DNA of 55,128 nucleotides from Clostridia bacterium (GCA_018648645.1 JABGQS010000016.1:1-55128), one strand, 5' to 3'; shown: positions 23,894-32,995, counted from the first letter of the stretch. Numbers and translations: made by a program. The notes: generated from the letters alone by a model not told the origin.

Positions 23894-24361
23894 GATATCT
23901 TGAATAGGATGATGGAAAAACAGCCACAAAACAGATATTCAACTTTTACAGAAATTAAAGATGCGATTGGGAAACATGACTTTATAGAAATGGATATTTC
24001 CCAAAAGGATAAGGATATATATCAGGCATTCACCAATTTGGCTTATGAAGTACTTTTATCTTTTGCGGACGAGCAAAAGTTCAATTATGAAACAGGGGTG
24101 TTTATTACTAAGTTAGAAAAAGTGCTGCAAGATAATCTCTTTGAAGATGTTATTCAGAAAAATGAGGAGGTTATTAATAGTATAGTTACCGGCTCATATC
24201 ACTATAAGTCTGGAACTGAAATACATTGTTATATAGTAAAGGATTTCCTTGATTGGTTCAAGAAATCAACTTCGCAATCCAGGAAGCTAATATTAACGAA
24301 TATCATTTCTAAGCTCTCCACGATTGTAGTTATTGAAAGTGAGTCTGAAGCTCCCTTTTAG
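23894..24361 (+). pseudogene. C-terminal part of the interrupted kinase
   Basis: Directly in frame after the TAG: DILNRMMEKQPQNRYSTFTE is kinase subdomain XI with its conserved Arg, followed by a helical C-terminal domain of about 120 residues (DKDIYQAFTNLAYEVLLSF, TKLEKVLQDNLF). No further stop occurs until 24359-24361, and there is no ribosome binding site of its own. The simplest reading is one nonsense change in a formerly 385-codon gene; readthrough or a sequence error are alternatives. The C-terminal domain is not recognised. Confidence 0.7.
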
Positions 24362-24434
24362 TTGAGGGAGTATTTGCATCATGCATACAAAATTATGGGA
24401 ACACTGCAAAAAGGCTTAATGAAATGAGGGGCGA

Positions 24435-24920
24435 ATGATTAGACTGGCGAAATTGAGCGATGCAGCTGCGGTTGCGGATATCTATAACTATTACATTAAA
24501 GAGACGGTAATTACGTTTGAAGTGGAGCCGGTGAGCGCGGAGCAGATGCGGGAGCGTATCGCGAAGGTGCTGGAGCGCAAACGGTGGTTTGTGTTTGAGG
24601 AGGACGGAATAGTTGTTGGCTATGCGTATGCAGGGCAGTGGCGCGAGCGGGCAGCTTATAAGGAGACGGTGGAGACGAGCGTGTATTTGGATAAGAATGT
24701 GACAGGCAAAGGCATTGGCACCAAGCTGATGAGCTTTTTGATGGGCACTTTGAAGAAACAGGGTGTGCACGTGATTATGGCAGGTATGTCAATTCCAAAC
24801 GAGCCAAGTGCTGCTTTGCATGAGAAGCTGGGGTTCAAGAAGGTGGCGCACTTTGAAGAGGTGGGCAACAAGTTTGGTAGATGGATTGATGTTGGGTCTT
24901 GGCAGTATATTGTTGAGTGA
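24435..24920 (+). CDS. GNAT N-acetyltransferase, phosphinothricin-acetyltransferase type
   Basis: Acetyl-CoA-dependent N-acetyltransferase of 161 residues. It shows the subfamily start IRLAKLSDAAAVADIYNYYI and TFEVEPVS, the acetyl-CoA loop KNVTGKGIGTKLM (Q/RxxGxG/A-like) and NEPSAALHEKLGF. This fits the Pat/YwnH/MddA group that acetylates methionine sulfoximine, phosphinothricin or related amino acids. Substrate is inferred from family only. It stands alone between the kinase and an unknown protein. Confidence 0.88.
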   Translation: MIRLAKLSDAAAVADIYNYYIKETVITFEVEPVSAEQMRERIAKVLERKRWFVFEEDGIVVGYAYAGQWRERAAYKETVETSVYLDKNVTGKGIGTKLMSFLMGTLKKQGVHVIMAGMSIPNEPSAALHEKLGFKKVAHFEEVGNKFGRWIDVGSWQYIVE

Positions 24921-25049
24921 TTGATGTGAAGTCTCCTGCGCAGTGAAGTTTTAAAATAGCATTAAGTGTGAAACGTCGAGCGTGGAGATATCGGCGTTTT
25001 TTTGTTGCGGTAAAAAGAGCGCGGCGGATTTCTCATATTAATCTGAAAG

Positions 25050-25058
25050 TGGTATAAT
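25050..25058 (+). promoter_or_regulatory. extended -10 promoter element
   Basis: TGGTATAAT, 26 bases upstream of the gene starting at 25085; one of four identical copies in the window. Confidence 0.5.
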
Positions 25059-25084
25059 GATACCGGGAATGATGGAGGAGAGTT

Positions 25085-26047
25085 ATGAAAATGACGATTG
25101 ATTGGCTGTTGGAAAGTGACCCTTGGGTAGAGTATCGCACGAGGATTGATTTGCTTGGGCAGACGGAAAATGATGAGCCGGTGAGGAAGGCGAAAAAGGA
25201 TACATTGGCGCATCCGATGATACAGCAGTTGATTGCTGATATTGGCGAGTGGAAAAGTGAAGTAATCAGCAACCATAAGAAAGCCGGCGCATGGACGCAT
25301 AAGCTGTCGTTTTTGAACGAAGTTGGTCTGAAGGCTGATGATGATGCGGGTTTGAAAAGAGTTATTGAGCAAATTACGGAACACGTGACGGAGCAGGGCG
25401 TTCCGCAGGTGTTGGTGAATATACCAAAACGATTTGGCGGAAGCGGCGAGGACACGTGGGGATGGTCGCTGTGCGACGCACCGTTGGTGATGTTTTCGTT
25501 GATGAAAATTGGCGATTGGAATCATCGTGATGGTTTGAAGTATTTGATGAAAAATGTCCGTGAGAACGGCTGGCCGTGTTCGGTTTCGCCTGAACTTGGA
25601 AAGTTTAGAGGACCGGGTAGAAAGAGCGATCCTTGTCCTTATGCGACGCTGCTGATGTTAAAGGTACTTGCGCAAACGAGCGATTTGAAGGATAGTGAGC
25701 AAGCACACATCGGTACGGATTGTTTGCTTGAACTTTGGGAGAAGAGCAAGGACACACATCCGTATATATTTTATATGGGAACGGACTTTAGAAAGCTGAA
25801 AGCACCTTTTGTTTGGTACGATATTCTTCATGTGGCAGATGTACTTTCGCAGTTTGAGCGGGTGACAGATGATGTGCGATTTGCCGATATAGTTGCGAAG
25901 ATTACTGAAAAGAGGGATTCCGACGGCAGATATACTCCGCAGTCGCAATGGCTGTCTTGGAAAGGTTTTGAGTTTGCACAGAAGAAGCAACCTTCGGCAT
26001 GGCTCACTTTTCTTGTAATGCGGATATTGAGAAGGCTGGAGCAATAG
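25085..26047 (+). CDS. unrecognised soluble protein, possible alpha/alpha-toroid fold
   Basis: Protein of 320 residues with no signal peptide or membrane helix. The N-terminus MTIDWLLESDPWVEYRTRI is distinctive. Helical segments alternate with loops that contain paired Trp/Gly motifs (DTWGWSLCDAP, ENGWPCS, DSDGRYTPQSQWLSW), a pattern like the repeats of terpene-cyclase / prenyltransferase alpha/alpha-toroid proteins; that comparison is my inference. A DPCPYATLLMLKVL segment and KAPFVWYDILHVADVL look conserved. Function unknown. GGAGGAGAGTT precedes the ATG. Confidence 0.75.
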   Translation: MKMTIDWLLESDPWVEYRTRIDLLGQTENDEPVRKAKKDTLAHPMIQQLIADIGEWKSEVISNHKKAGAWTHKLSFLNEVGLKADDDAGLKRVIEQITEHVTEQGVPQVLVNIPKRFGGSGEDTWGWSLCDAPLVMFSLMKIGDWNHRDGLKYLMKNVRENGWPCSVSPELGKFRGPGRKSDPCPYATLLMLKVLAQTSDLKDSEQAHIGTDCLLELWEKSKDTHPYIFYMGTDFRKLKAPFVWYDILHVADVLSQFERVTDDVRFADIVAKITEKRDSDGRYTPQSQWLSWKGFEFAQKKQPSAWLTFLVMRILRRLEQ

Positions 26048-26096
26048 TCTAAAGCCACTCTGCATGATATATAAAACAAAGAACGGTGCGATAGAA

Positions 26097-26990
26097 TTAC
26101 GTTCGCAAGGCTTTGTTAAGAGCGTCATTTACGGCATCGATAATGCCGTCCGAGGTTCTTGTTGCACCCGACACGATGTCGACATCGCAGCACTGCGCTT
26201 CTATAATACGTTCGGGAATAAGCTCTACGGGCACGCCCCAGAACTTTTCCTTTTGCTCGTTGTGCTCAATTACCGTTATACTTGTAATAGCGTCGTTTTC
26301 GATTACGACCTCTACCACCAGATCCGGACCGTAACCGGTGCCCGTGCCTTGGTATGTGCCGTCGATATAGGTTGAGGGCACTGTTGATTCATCTGGAATC
26401 GGTTGCTCTGGCGCGGATGTATCAACGGCTGCAAGTACCGGCGATTCGGTGATGTCCGGCACCTGTGTTGTCGGCGAGAGGGACGGCGCATTTGAAGGCA
26501 GCTGTGCAAGATTATCCTCTTCCGACGTGTTTGCGTATTGCAGCTCTGTTTGCTCGGGCAAAGAGGCAGGCGGTTTTAGCCGTCCGGCTATCATATCGTC
26601 GAGTACGAAGCCACCAACATTAAGGATGTGAATGACAAAAATGCCGACAAAGACGACGGTCAAAACGCGATGAATTTGCATCCACCATTTCTTTAGGTTG
26701 AGTTTTTTGCGTAGCATCCAGCTTAGTCCGAGCAATATGGCGACTATCAAATTGGTCGTTCCCCAGTTTATACTTAGTAACTCGTCGCTGGAGAGAAGGC
26801 CGTGGACTAGAGCAGTTGCAATCAGCGAGAGACCGACCCACTTGTGGTGTTTACGCAGTGTGCGATTTATTTTTTGTAGAACCGGTATTTTCTTTTTTTT
26901 GTTTAGCAGTCTTAGTCCCCATATTACGATTAGTAAAAAGCCTAATATAAGTGCAATCCATGCGAAAACGATGTTGAGCCAAAGTGTCAT
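26097..26990 (-). CDS. membrane cytochrome-b-like / FMN-binding domain protein
   Basis: Protein of 297 residues on the minus strand. ATG 26990 follows GCAGGAGAGATAC; a start 45 bases further out is unlikely. Four membrane helices occupy about 1-125, with His at the helix ends (RKHHKW, TALVHGLL, MQIHRV, FVIHIL), as in di-heme cytochrome b561-like or ferric-reductase-like domains. A Pro/Ser/Thr-rich linker (about 130-205) leads to an FMN-binding domain (about 210-297) with the flavinylation motif SGATRTS, where ApbE would attach FMN to Thr. It probably moves electrons from membrane carriers to an extracellular flavin. No ApbE gene is nearby. Confidence 0.8.
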   Translation of the reverse strand: MTLWLNIVFAWIALILGFLLIVIWGLRLLNKKKKIPVLQKINRTLRKHHKWVGLSLIATALVHGLLSSDELLSINWGTTNLIVAILLGLSWMLRKKLNLKKWWMQIHRVLTVVFVGIFVIHILNVGGFVLDDMIAGRLKPPASLPEQTELQYANTSEEDNLAQLPSNAPSLSPTTQVPDITESPVLAAVDTSAPEQPIPDESTVPSTYIDGTYQGTGTGYGPDLVVEVVIENDAITSITVIEHNEQKEKFWGVPVELIPERIIEAQCCDVDIVSGATRTSDGIIDAVNDALNKALRT

Positions 26991-27182
26991 GTATCTCTCC
27001 TGCCAGTTTTGTATTGCTATATAATATAAGCACAATATTGCAGGAGTATGATAAAATTATGAACATAGTTTGAACAAAGCCTGACAATCAAAAAACCATC
27101 AAGAATTTAACAATATTGCTTGCGAAAGGACGAGCAAGTGTTATAATAGGAGTGTAGAAATAATCTTAGGAGGATATTCGTT

Positions 27183-28025
27183 ATGGAGGCATTGAAGAAA
27201 ATAATAAAAACTGCGCGAGCGGATTTTGAAAACGTTGGGTTTCTCAAGTTCCTGGTGGCAGCCGGCGTATACATATTTGCGGCGGGTGGGCTATTATGGT
27301 TGATTGCGGGATTTTTACCGTATACGGGTCCCGGGATATTCTTTGTAAGATCGTTGCTCGCTTCGAGCGGCAGGGTACTGCTGGCAGTTGGATTGCTGTT
27401 TGCGGTTGTTAAAGGAGAAGAGCTGCTGCTTATGATTTTTAGTGCGGTGATAAGCCTTGGCGCACTGGTGATGATGATAGTAGAGCTGGCTGCAAGAAAC
27501 TATTATGCAACCTTTGAATCGTGGCTCTTTATGATATTGTTTGGCGGAATTGTAGCGCTCATAATTATATTCGGCGACAAGTTTAAGCAAATGCGCGCAG
27601 ATGCAAAAGCAGCATCGCAAGCACGAGCGGCCGGGCAGGCTGCGCAGGCACAACAGGCCGGAGCACCGCCGAAGCTGATTGCGTGCCCGAACTGCGGAGG
27701 ACCGGTACCGTTTGAAGCGGCGTTTTGTCCGGCATGCGGGGCGCAGAACCCTGCACAAATGCAGCATGCACCGCCGCCTGCACCACCGGCGGCAGCAGCG
27801 GCAGCACCGGCGGCAGCAGCGACGGCAGCAGCGGCAGTACCACCGCCTGCACCTGCACCGACACCTGCACCTGCACCGACACCTGAGCCAAAAAAGACCG
27901 CAAAACCTAAGAAGGCGGCAGCGCCTAAGAAGGCGGCAGAGCCTGCAACAAAAGCGTGTGTGAACTGTGGAGAGCAGATTCCTACGGGTGCTGCTTTTTG
28001 CGGAAAGTGCGGCGCTAAGCAATAA
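27183..28025 (+). CDS. membrane protein with two zinc ribbons and an Ala/Pro-rich linker
   Basis: Protein of 280 residues. About four hydrophobic helices fill residues 24-135, followed by a cytoplasmic tail with a zinc ribbon (CPNCGG..FCPACG, about 163-182), a low-complexity Ala/Pro and then Lys/Ala-rich linker (about 190-258, with PAPTPAP and KPKKAAAPKKAA), and a second zinc ribbon (CVNCGE..FCGKCG) at the C-terminus. Double zinc ribbons on such proteins usually bind partner proteins or nucleic acid, but the role here is unknown. The GC-rich linker repeats are prone to length change. Confidence 0.75.
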   Translation: MEALKKIIKTARADFENVGFLKFLVAAGVYIFAAGGLLWLIAGFLPYTGPGIFFVRSLLASSGRVLLAVGLLFAVVKGEELLLMIFSAVISLGALVMMIVELAARNYYATFESWLFMILFGGIVALIIIFGDKFKQMRADAKAASQARAAGQAAQAQQAGAPPKLIACPNCGGPVPFEAAFCPACGAQNPAQMQHAPPPAPPAAAAAAPAAAATAAAAVPPPAPAPTPAPAPTPEPKKTAKPKKAAAPKKAAEPATKACVNCGEQIPTGAAFCGKCGAKQ

Positions 28026-28044
28026 CGAAATTGACTGAAATAAA

Positions 28045-28078
28045 AAAAGGACTGCCAGAAAAATTGGCAGTCCTTTTG
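28045..28078. terminator. bidirectional rho-independent terminator
   Basis: AAAAGGACTGCCA and TGGCAGTCCTTTT form a 13-bp stem flanked by A and T runs, located between the converging zinc-ribbon gene and cinA, and able to serve both. Confidence 0.9.
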
Positions 28079-28083
28079 CTATG

Positions 28084-29328
28084 CTATGAGCCAGTCGCGG
28101 TGAGGATTAGTGACAATGCATGAAGCGTTGCGTAGCGCTGTATGAAAGCGCGCTCGGATATGTGACCTCTGTATAGGTTGAGTTTTTTGGTGGTGGTGAG
28201 CGCATCGCTGTTGACGCTGATGTACACAAGACCGACCGGCTTTTCGTCTGTGCCGCCACCGGGGCCCGCGATGCCTGTGATGCCGATGCCGATGTCTGCG
28301 CCGCTTAGCGCGCGAACGCCTGATGCCATTTGCTGCGCGGTTTGCTCGGATACGGCGCCGTGCACAAGAAGAGTTTGGGAATCTACACCCAAAAGCTTGA
28401 TTTTCATGTCGTTAGAATATGTAACAAGACCGCAATGAAACACTTCTGACGCGCCTGCAATTGACGTGATTGCCTGCGAGAGCGCACCGCCGGTGCAGCT
28501 CTCTGCCGTGGCGAGCGTTAAGCCCTTTGCCCGAAGCGCGGTGACGACAGCGTTTTGCAGACTACCGACGTCCACGCCGTATACTGCGCTGCCAAGGCGC
28601 TGCTTGATTTGCTCGACAACCGGGTCGATGAGAGCGTCTGCTGCTTCGGCATCCTTTGCTTTGGCGCTGACACGAACTTCGAGACCGACTTGCTTTGCGT
28701 AGGGCGCGATGGTCGGGTTGGTGTATGTCGTCATTATGTCGCGAAGTTTCTCTTCTACCAAAGACTCACCGAGACCGAAGATGTTGACCTTTTGTGAGCG
28801 CAGGGTGGAGGTTTGATCCTTTTGCAAAAACGGTACGACTTTGTTTCTAAACATGGGCTTCATTTCGCCGGGAGGGCCCGGGAGCATGATTACCGTTTTG
28901 CCGCCTTGCTCGACAGCGATGCCGGGGGCAAAGCCTGTGTCGTTGAAAAACACGACAGCGCCGAGCGGAACCTCTGCCTGGAGCAGGTTGTTGGGAGTCA
29001 TCTCGCGATTGAGTGAGGCGAAAAGCGCTTCAATTTTTTCGACAGAGGGGGCGTGAAGCTCTAAGGAAAGCCCGAAGTAATCGGCGACTGTTTTTTTGGT
29101 GAGGTCGTCGTATGTTGGCCCAAGACCGCCGGTGGTGATGACGATGTCTGCGCGTGATAAGGAAAGCTCCAACGACTCGCGCAGGCGCTGCGCGTTGTCG
29201 CCGACGACAGACTGGTGGTAGATGTCGATGCCGAGAGCAGCGAGCTCTTGCGCTAAAAAGGCGCCGTTTGTGTTGACGATGTCGCCAAGCAGTATTTCTG
29301 AGCCGATTGCCAATATTTCTGCGTTCAT
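28084..29328 (-). CDS. cinA: CinA-like protein (nicotinamide-nucleotide amidase / damage-inducible)
   Basis: Protein of 414 residues, full length. The N-terminal MoaB/MogA-like domain (about 1-170) begins MNAEILAIGSEILLGDIVNT and includes TTGGLGPTYDDLT and MLPGPPGEM. The C-terminal CinA domain (about 255-410) has LATAESCTGGALSQAIT and GIAGPGGG, the nicotinamide mononucleotide deamidase active region. The protein recycles pyridine nucleotides and is often linked to competence and recA; recA is not in the window. It is transcribed alone on the minus strand. Confidence 0.93.
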   Translation of the reverse strand: MNAEILAIGSEILLGDIVNTNGAFLAQELAALGIDIYHQSVVGDNAQRLRESLELSLSRADIVITTGGLGPTYDDLTKKTVADYFGLSLELHAPSVEKIEALFASLNREMTPNNLLQAEVPLGAVVFFNDTGFAPGIAVEQGGKTVIMLPGPPGEMKPMFRNKVVPFLQKDQTSTLRSQKVNIFGLGESLVEEKLRDIMTTYTNPTIAPYAKQVGLEVRVSAKAKDAEAADALIDPVVEQIKQRLGSAVYGVDVGSLQNAVVTALRAKGLTLATAESCTGGALSQAITSIAGASEVFHCGLVTYSNDMKIKLLGVDSQTLLVHGAVSEQTAQQMASGVRALSGADIGIGITGIAGPGGGTDEKPVGLVYISVNSDALTTTKKLNLYRGHISERAFIQRYATLHALSLILTATGS

Positions 29329-29394
29329 GTTTCCTCCAATGGATGCGTTTTAGTGGTAATACTATATCATATTGCGCGGGATATTAAAACTGAT

Positions 29395-29650
29395 GACAGG
29401 AGGAGGGAAAGATTCTTCACTACGCTTGGAATGACAGGGGGGAGTGAGGGCGCATTGGTGGGCAAGCAAGCGGGCGACACGGCTCGCCCCTACGTTGGTG
29501 AATGATGGGGGAAGAGTGCGCGTTGGTGGGCGGACAAGCGGGCGGGCGAACAATGTTCGCCCCTACGTTGTAGAATGACGGGGGGGATTGAGGGTGCGTT
29601 GGTGGGCGGACAAGCGGGCGAACAATGTTCGCCCCTACATTATTGAATGA
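29395..29650. repeat. cluster of palindromic dispersed repeats (family A, three units)
   Basis: Three tandem-like units each hold a 18-19 bp palindrome followed by CTAC and a G-rich tail: variant GGGCGACACGGCTCGCCC at 29472-29489, and GGGCGAACAATGTTCGCCC at 29544-29562 and 29616-29634. Between them GGTGGGCGGACAAGCGGGCG is repeated. The left edge (29410-29445) holds a decayed CTTCACTACGCTTGGAATGACA repeat. The 440-base gap between cinA and the DUF89 gene contains no gene. Confidence 0.8.
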
Positions 29651-29771
29651 TGGGTGTGGAGGATGTAAGGAGAGCGAGAAAACTGTGCAGCACGGCTTGG
29701 GGAGGGGAGGTGGCGCGCAGTGAGAAGGTGTGGTATATTAGCAGAGGCAATGAGAAAGAGGAGACTGATAT

Positions 29772-30638
29772 ATGAGGATGACGACGGAGTGTATATTCTG
29801 TTCGCTAAAGATGATGAATAAGAACTATGCACAGTTTGAAAAAGACGGCGCGGCGCAGACGCGGTTCTTAAAGCGGGTGTGCGATGTTATTGCGCAGGCG
29901 GACGAGCAGATGTCGCCGCCTGAGATTAACAGCAGCATTATGAGGATGATTGCCGATGAAGTTGGCATTGATGATTTGTTTGAGAGTGAGAAGCGCGAGT
30001 ATAACAGCGCGATAATGGGCATGGAGGACGAGATTTGGCGGCATATTGAGCAAGCGGACGATAAGCTGTATCGTGCGCTGCAGTATGCGATGACGGGAAA
30101 CTATATAGATTTTGGAGTTACCAGCAGCGTGAGCCGTGGGAAGCTGATGGAGTTGATCGAAGCTGCGGCGGAAATTGACCTTGGCGACACGTATGAGCGG
30201 CTGGAAGCGGACTTGAGAAGCGCAAAATCGCTTGTGTATCTGCTGGACAATTGCGGCGAGATTGTTTTTGACAAGATGTGTATAAAGGAGATTATGCGGC
30301 TGTATCCGAAGCTGAAGATTACCGCGGTTGTGCGGGGGATGCCGACGTATAACGACGTGCTGATGGCGGACGCGCAGCAGACGGGGTTGACGCAAATGGT
30401 GGATGTTGTGGACAACGGCAGCGATGTGCCGGGCACGATATTGCCCGATATAAGAAAGAGCACGCGGCGCTTGATAGAGGATGCGGATGTGGTGATTGCA
30501 AAAGGCATGGGCAACTATGAGACGATGGTTGGCTGCGCTCTTAACGTGTACTATATTTTCTTGTGCAAGTGTAAGCGGTTTGAGCAGGAGTTTGGTCTGC
30601 CGCAATATAGCGGTGTGCTGGTCGGCGAGGTAGAATAA
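29772..30638 (+). CDS. DUF89 / ARMT1-like metal-dependent phosphatase
   Basis: Protein of 288 residues of the DUF89 family, metal-dependent damage-control phosphatases that act on harmful phosphometabolites. Diagnostic segments are the N-terminal Cys pair ECIFCSLK, LLDNCGEIVFD at about 155-165 with the Asp-Asn metal site, VRGMPTYNDVLMADA at about 185-200, and IAKGMGNYETM at about 250. The early CxxC class corresponds to the prokaryotic subfamily. TGGTATATT at 29731-29739 is a likely extended -10. The physiological substrate is not known for this branch. Confidence 0.85.
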   Translation: MRMTTECIFCSLKMMNKNYAQFEKDGAAQTRFLKRVCDVIAQADEQMSPPEINSSIMRMIADEVGIDDLFESEKREYNSAIMGMEDEIWRHIEQADDKLYRALQYAMTGNYIDFGVTSSVSRGKLMELIEAAAEIDLGDTYERLEADLRSAKSLVYLLDNCGEIVFDKMCIKEIMRLYPKLKITAVVRGMPTYNDVLMADAQQTGLTQMVDVVDNGSDVPGTILPDIRKSTRRLIEDADVVIAKGMGNYETMVGCALNVYYIFLCKCKRFEQEFGLPQYSGVLVGEVE

Positions 30639-30661
30639 GGCGAGCATTTACGACAAATTTG

Positions 30662-30670
30662 TGGTATAAT
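30662..30670 (+). promoter_or_regulatory. extended -10 promoter element
   Basis: TGGTATAAT, 65 bases upstream of the PQQ-like gene; same nonamer as at 18684, 23125 and 25050. Confidence 0.55.
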
Positions 30671-30735
30671 ATGTATTGGTAAAAACCTAAGTGGTTAACA
30701 TAGTGGTGAATAATTTTCCGGGGGAAGGGTACTAA

Positions 30736-32586
30736 ATGAGAAAAAGATATTATGTGAGAAAGCGCAGAAGGAGAAGGAAGGTTAAGGCGCGGTTCTTTAT
30801 ATTGATTGGCTTGGTTGCAGTTGCGCTCGCAGTTGGAATTTATTTTATTGTTGTTTGGGCAGGAAGCGAGCCGGGTACGGATGAGTCGCCAAGCGAAAAC
30901 GCTACGATGGCACCGCCGAGCGAGGAAGATATCGCGGTGACTGTTGTGACGCCAACGCCGATTCCGACACCGACATTGCCGCCGACACCGACGCCGATGC
31001 CTACGCTTTCGCCGGACTTACTGCCGCAGCAAGTTGCGGCTACGAACCCTGAAAACTTTGGGTTTGTAACTGAAATTATGGACAACGGCGAGGAAGTGGA
31101 TACGTATAACAGCGGTGTGGACATAACGTTTGGCACAGGCGCGGAGTATACTGAGCTTGAAGGTGTGACGACTTTCAGGGGGAACAACTACAGAGATGCG
31201 GCGAGCTTTGGGTTTGCCGATATTGATGTTGGCAACGAGACGCTGACGCTTATCAACACGAAGACGACAGGAAGAATAGACCGATGGGGCGGAAGCGGAT
31301 GGACAGGGCAGCCGCTGGTTGTCAAATGGACCGGCGAAGTTCTTGCAAATATGGACGATATGCTGCTTGATGATTTTAAGGGCAGAGAAGAGCTGACCGA
31401 GGTTATAATAGCTTCGCTTGACGGTAACATATACTTTATGGAGTTATCGACGGGAACAAAGACAAGAAATCCTGTATTTAGCGGAGGACCTGTGAAAGGA
31501 ACGCCGTCGCTTGACCCGCGGGGGTATCCGATAATATACGTTGGGCAGGGGCTGACCCCGAGTGGAAGCATCAACTCGTCAGCCAGCATATATTTTAGGG
31601 CGTTTAGTTTGATTGACGGCGAGCGGATAATGAGGGTGGGCGCAAGCACTGCCGATCCGTTTGCGCTTAGAGGATGGCAGGCGTATGACTCAAGCCCGCT
31701 GATTGATGCGGAGACGGACACGCTGATTTGGCCGGGTGAGAACGGCGTGATATATGTATGCAAGCTGAACACGCAGTATGACGCGGCGGCGGGCACTGTG
31801 AGTATGGATATGGACCCTGAGAAGGTGAAGTATCGCTATACCTCTACCAGAAACGATGCGATGAAACGATGGGGTATCGAAAACTCGATTGTGACGTGGC
31901 GCAACTATATGATATTTACCGACAATGCGGGTATGCTGCAATGTGTGAATTTGAACACGATGGAGCTTGTGTATGCGAACGATCTAAGCGACGACAGCGA
32001 TGTAAGCATGGTGCTGGAGGAGGATGTGGTTGCGGCGACGTTCTATCTGTACACCGGCTGTGAGTATGATGAGCTGGTGAGACCGCTTGGAAGAAGCGGA
32101 CCTGCGTATGCGCGCAAAATTGACGGGTTGACCGGCGAGATTTTATGGCAGACCGAGTTTACTGTAATTGCGACGGACAGCGTGGACGGTGGGATACTCG
32201 CATCGCCCGTGCTTGGCAAAGATGGCACGACGATGGAAGGGCTTATCATATATAACGTGACGTATGAAGTGAAGGGCGACAGCTCTACAAGCAGGTTGGT
32301 CGCGCTGGATAAGATGACGGGCGACATCGTTTGGGAGTATGATATGGATGCGGCAGGATGGTCGCCGAGCTCGCCTGTGCCTGTGTATACCGAGGACGGG
32401 CAGGGCTACATCGTGCAGTGCGATATTGACGGCGACGTGGCGTTGATACGCGTGGACGGACAAACGGCGAGCGAGGCGGCAAAGCTGAACGTGGAAGACA
32501 ACTTTGAAGCGACGCCTGTTGTGTATGAGAATATGATTGTTGTGGGAAGCAGGGATGACCATTTCTTCTATATTGAGATTGGGTAA
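30736..32586 (+). CDS. membrane-anchored PQQ-like beta-propeller protein
   Basis: Protein of 616 residues. A very basic N-terminus (MRKRYYVRKRRRRRKVK) precedes one membrane helix at about 20-42, then a Thr/Pro linker with repeated TPTP units at about 70-95, then an extracellular eight-bladed-type propeller of PQQ/quinoprotein repeats (VIIASLDGNIYFMELSTG, LVALDKMTGDIVWEYDMD, YIVQCDIDGDVALIRVDG). The signature Trp-docking and AxDxxTGxxxW motifs mark the blades. In Firmicutes such proteins are wall-associated and their ligands are mostly unknown; a dehydrogenase cofactor role is not supported by the sequence. It begins behind a GGGGGAAGGG ribosome binding site. Confidence 0.85.
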   Translation: MRKRYYVRKRRRRRKVKARFFILIGLVAVALAVGIYFIVVWAGSEPGTDESPSENATMAPPSEEDIAVTVVTPTPIPTPTLPPTPTPMPTLSPDLLPQQVAATNPENFGFVTEIMDNGEEVDTYNSGVDITFGTGAEYTELEGVTTFRGNNYRDAASFGFADIDVGNETLTLINTKTTGRIDRWGGSGWTGQPLVVKWTGEVLANMDDMLLDDFKGREELTEVIIASLDGNIYFMELSTGTKTRNPVFSGGPVKGTPSLDPRGYPIIYVGQGLTPSGSINSSASIYFRAFSLIDGERIMRVGASTADPFALRGWQAYDSSPLIDAETDTLIWPGENGVIYVCKLNTQYDAAAGTVSMDMDPEKVKYRYTSTRNDAMKRWGIENSIVTWRNYMIFTDNAGMLQCVNLNTMELVYANDLSDDSDVSMVLEEDVVAATFYLYTGCEYDELVRPLGRSGPAYARKIDGLTGEILWQTEFTVIATDSVDGGILASPVLGKDGTTMEGLIIYNVTYEVKGDSSTSRLVALDKMTGDIVWEYDMDAAGWSPSSPVPVYTEDGQGYIVQCDIDGDVALIRVDGQTASEAAKLNVEDNFEATPVVYENMIVVGSRDDHFFYIEIG

Positions 32587-32616
32587 GGAATTGGGTATGG
32601 AAATGTAAACATGATG

Positions 32617-32644
32617 AAAGACACTCTGCGGGGTGTCTTTTTTT
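32617..32644 (+). terminator. rho-independent terminator
   Basis: AAAGACAC and GTGTCTTT form an 8-bp stem followed by a T run, 30 bases after the PQQ-like gene. Confidence 0.8.
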
Positions 32645-32785
32645 GTGGAGGAATGACGGGCGGGCGGGCGGGCGATTGATGATCGCCCCTACATTGGGGG
32701 TGAGGGGTTGAAAGGATTCCTTGGAAGGCTCGGAATGACAGGCGGGCGGGCGATCGATGATCGCCCCTACATTGGGGGGAAGCGC
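32645..32785. repeat. family A palindromic dispersed repeat, two units
   Basis: GGGCGATTGATGATCGCCC at 32670-32688 and GGGCGATCGATGATCGCCC at 32748-32766, each preceded by GGGCGGGCG and followed by CTACATTGGGGG. The unit between them carries a decayed GATTCCTTGG..CTCGGAATGACA segment. The core differs from the GGGCGAACA form at 29.5 kb, but the layout is the same. Confidence 0.8.
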
Positions 32786-32811
32786 AAGCGGGTGTGATTT
32801 TAATATAAAAA

Positions 32812-32995
32812 AAGAAGGAAACTTTTTCTCTTGAAAAAAGTTGTCCTCTCATACGCTAATGTTTAGCGCATGATTCACTTTCAAAAATGCGCTTATGGAT
32901 ATGGGTTTCGCCTTGAGAGGCGACCAAAGGACTCGCGTCCTTCGGGAACCTCGCAATTTTTTGAAAAAAATTGAGTAAAACTTTTTTGGTTATAC
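32812..32995. repeat. family C dispersed repeat, about 185 bp
   Basis: Conserved edges (CTTTTTCTCTTGAAAAAAGT at the left, TTGAAAAAAATTGAGTAAAA at the right) enclose CCTCTCATAC, a hairpin GCGCTAAACATTAGC in reverse sense, TGATTCAC, GGGTTTCGCC and a variable GC-rich part. A second copy with the same edges and a different hairpin lies at 44055-44240. Confidence 0.7.

Noticed and set aside
27315-28022. Long minus-strand frames opposite the zinc-ribbon gene.
   Set aside because: Cys/Arg-rich translation of the repetitive Ala/Pro linker; the plus-strand gene has helices, zinc ribbons and a ribosome binding site.
29362-29553. Open frame in the cinA-DUF89 gap with SKRSEES-like text.
   Set aside because: It is the translation of dispersed repeats A and B, which give such peptides in many genomes.
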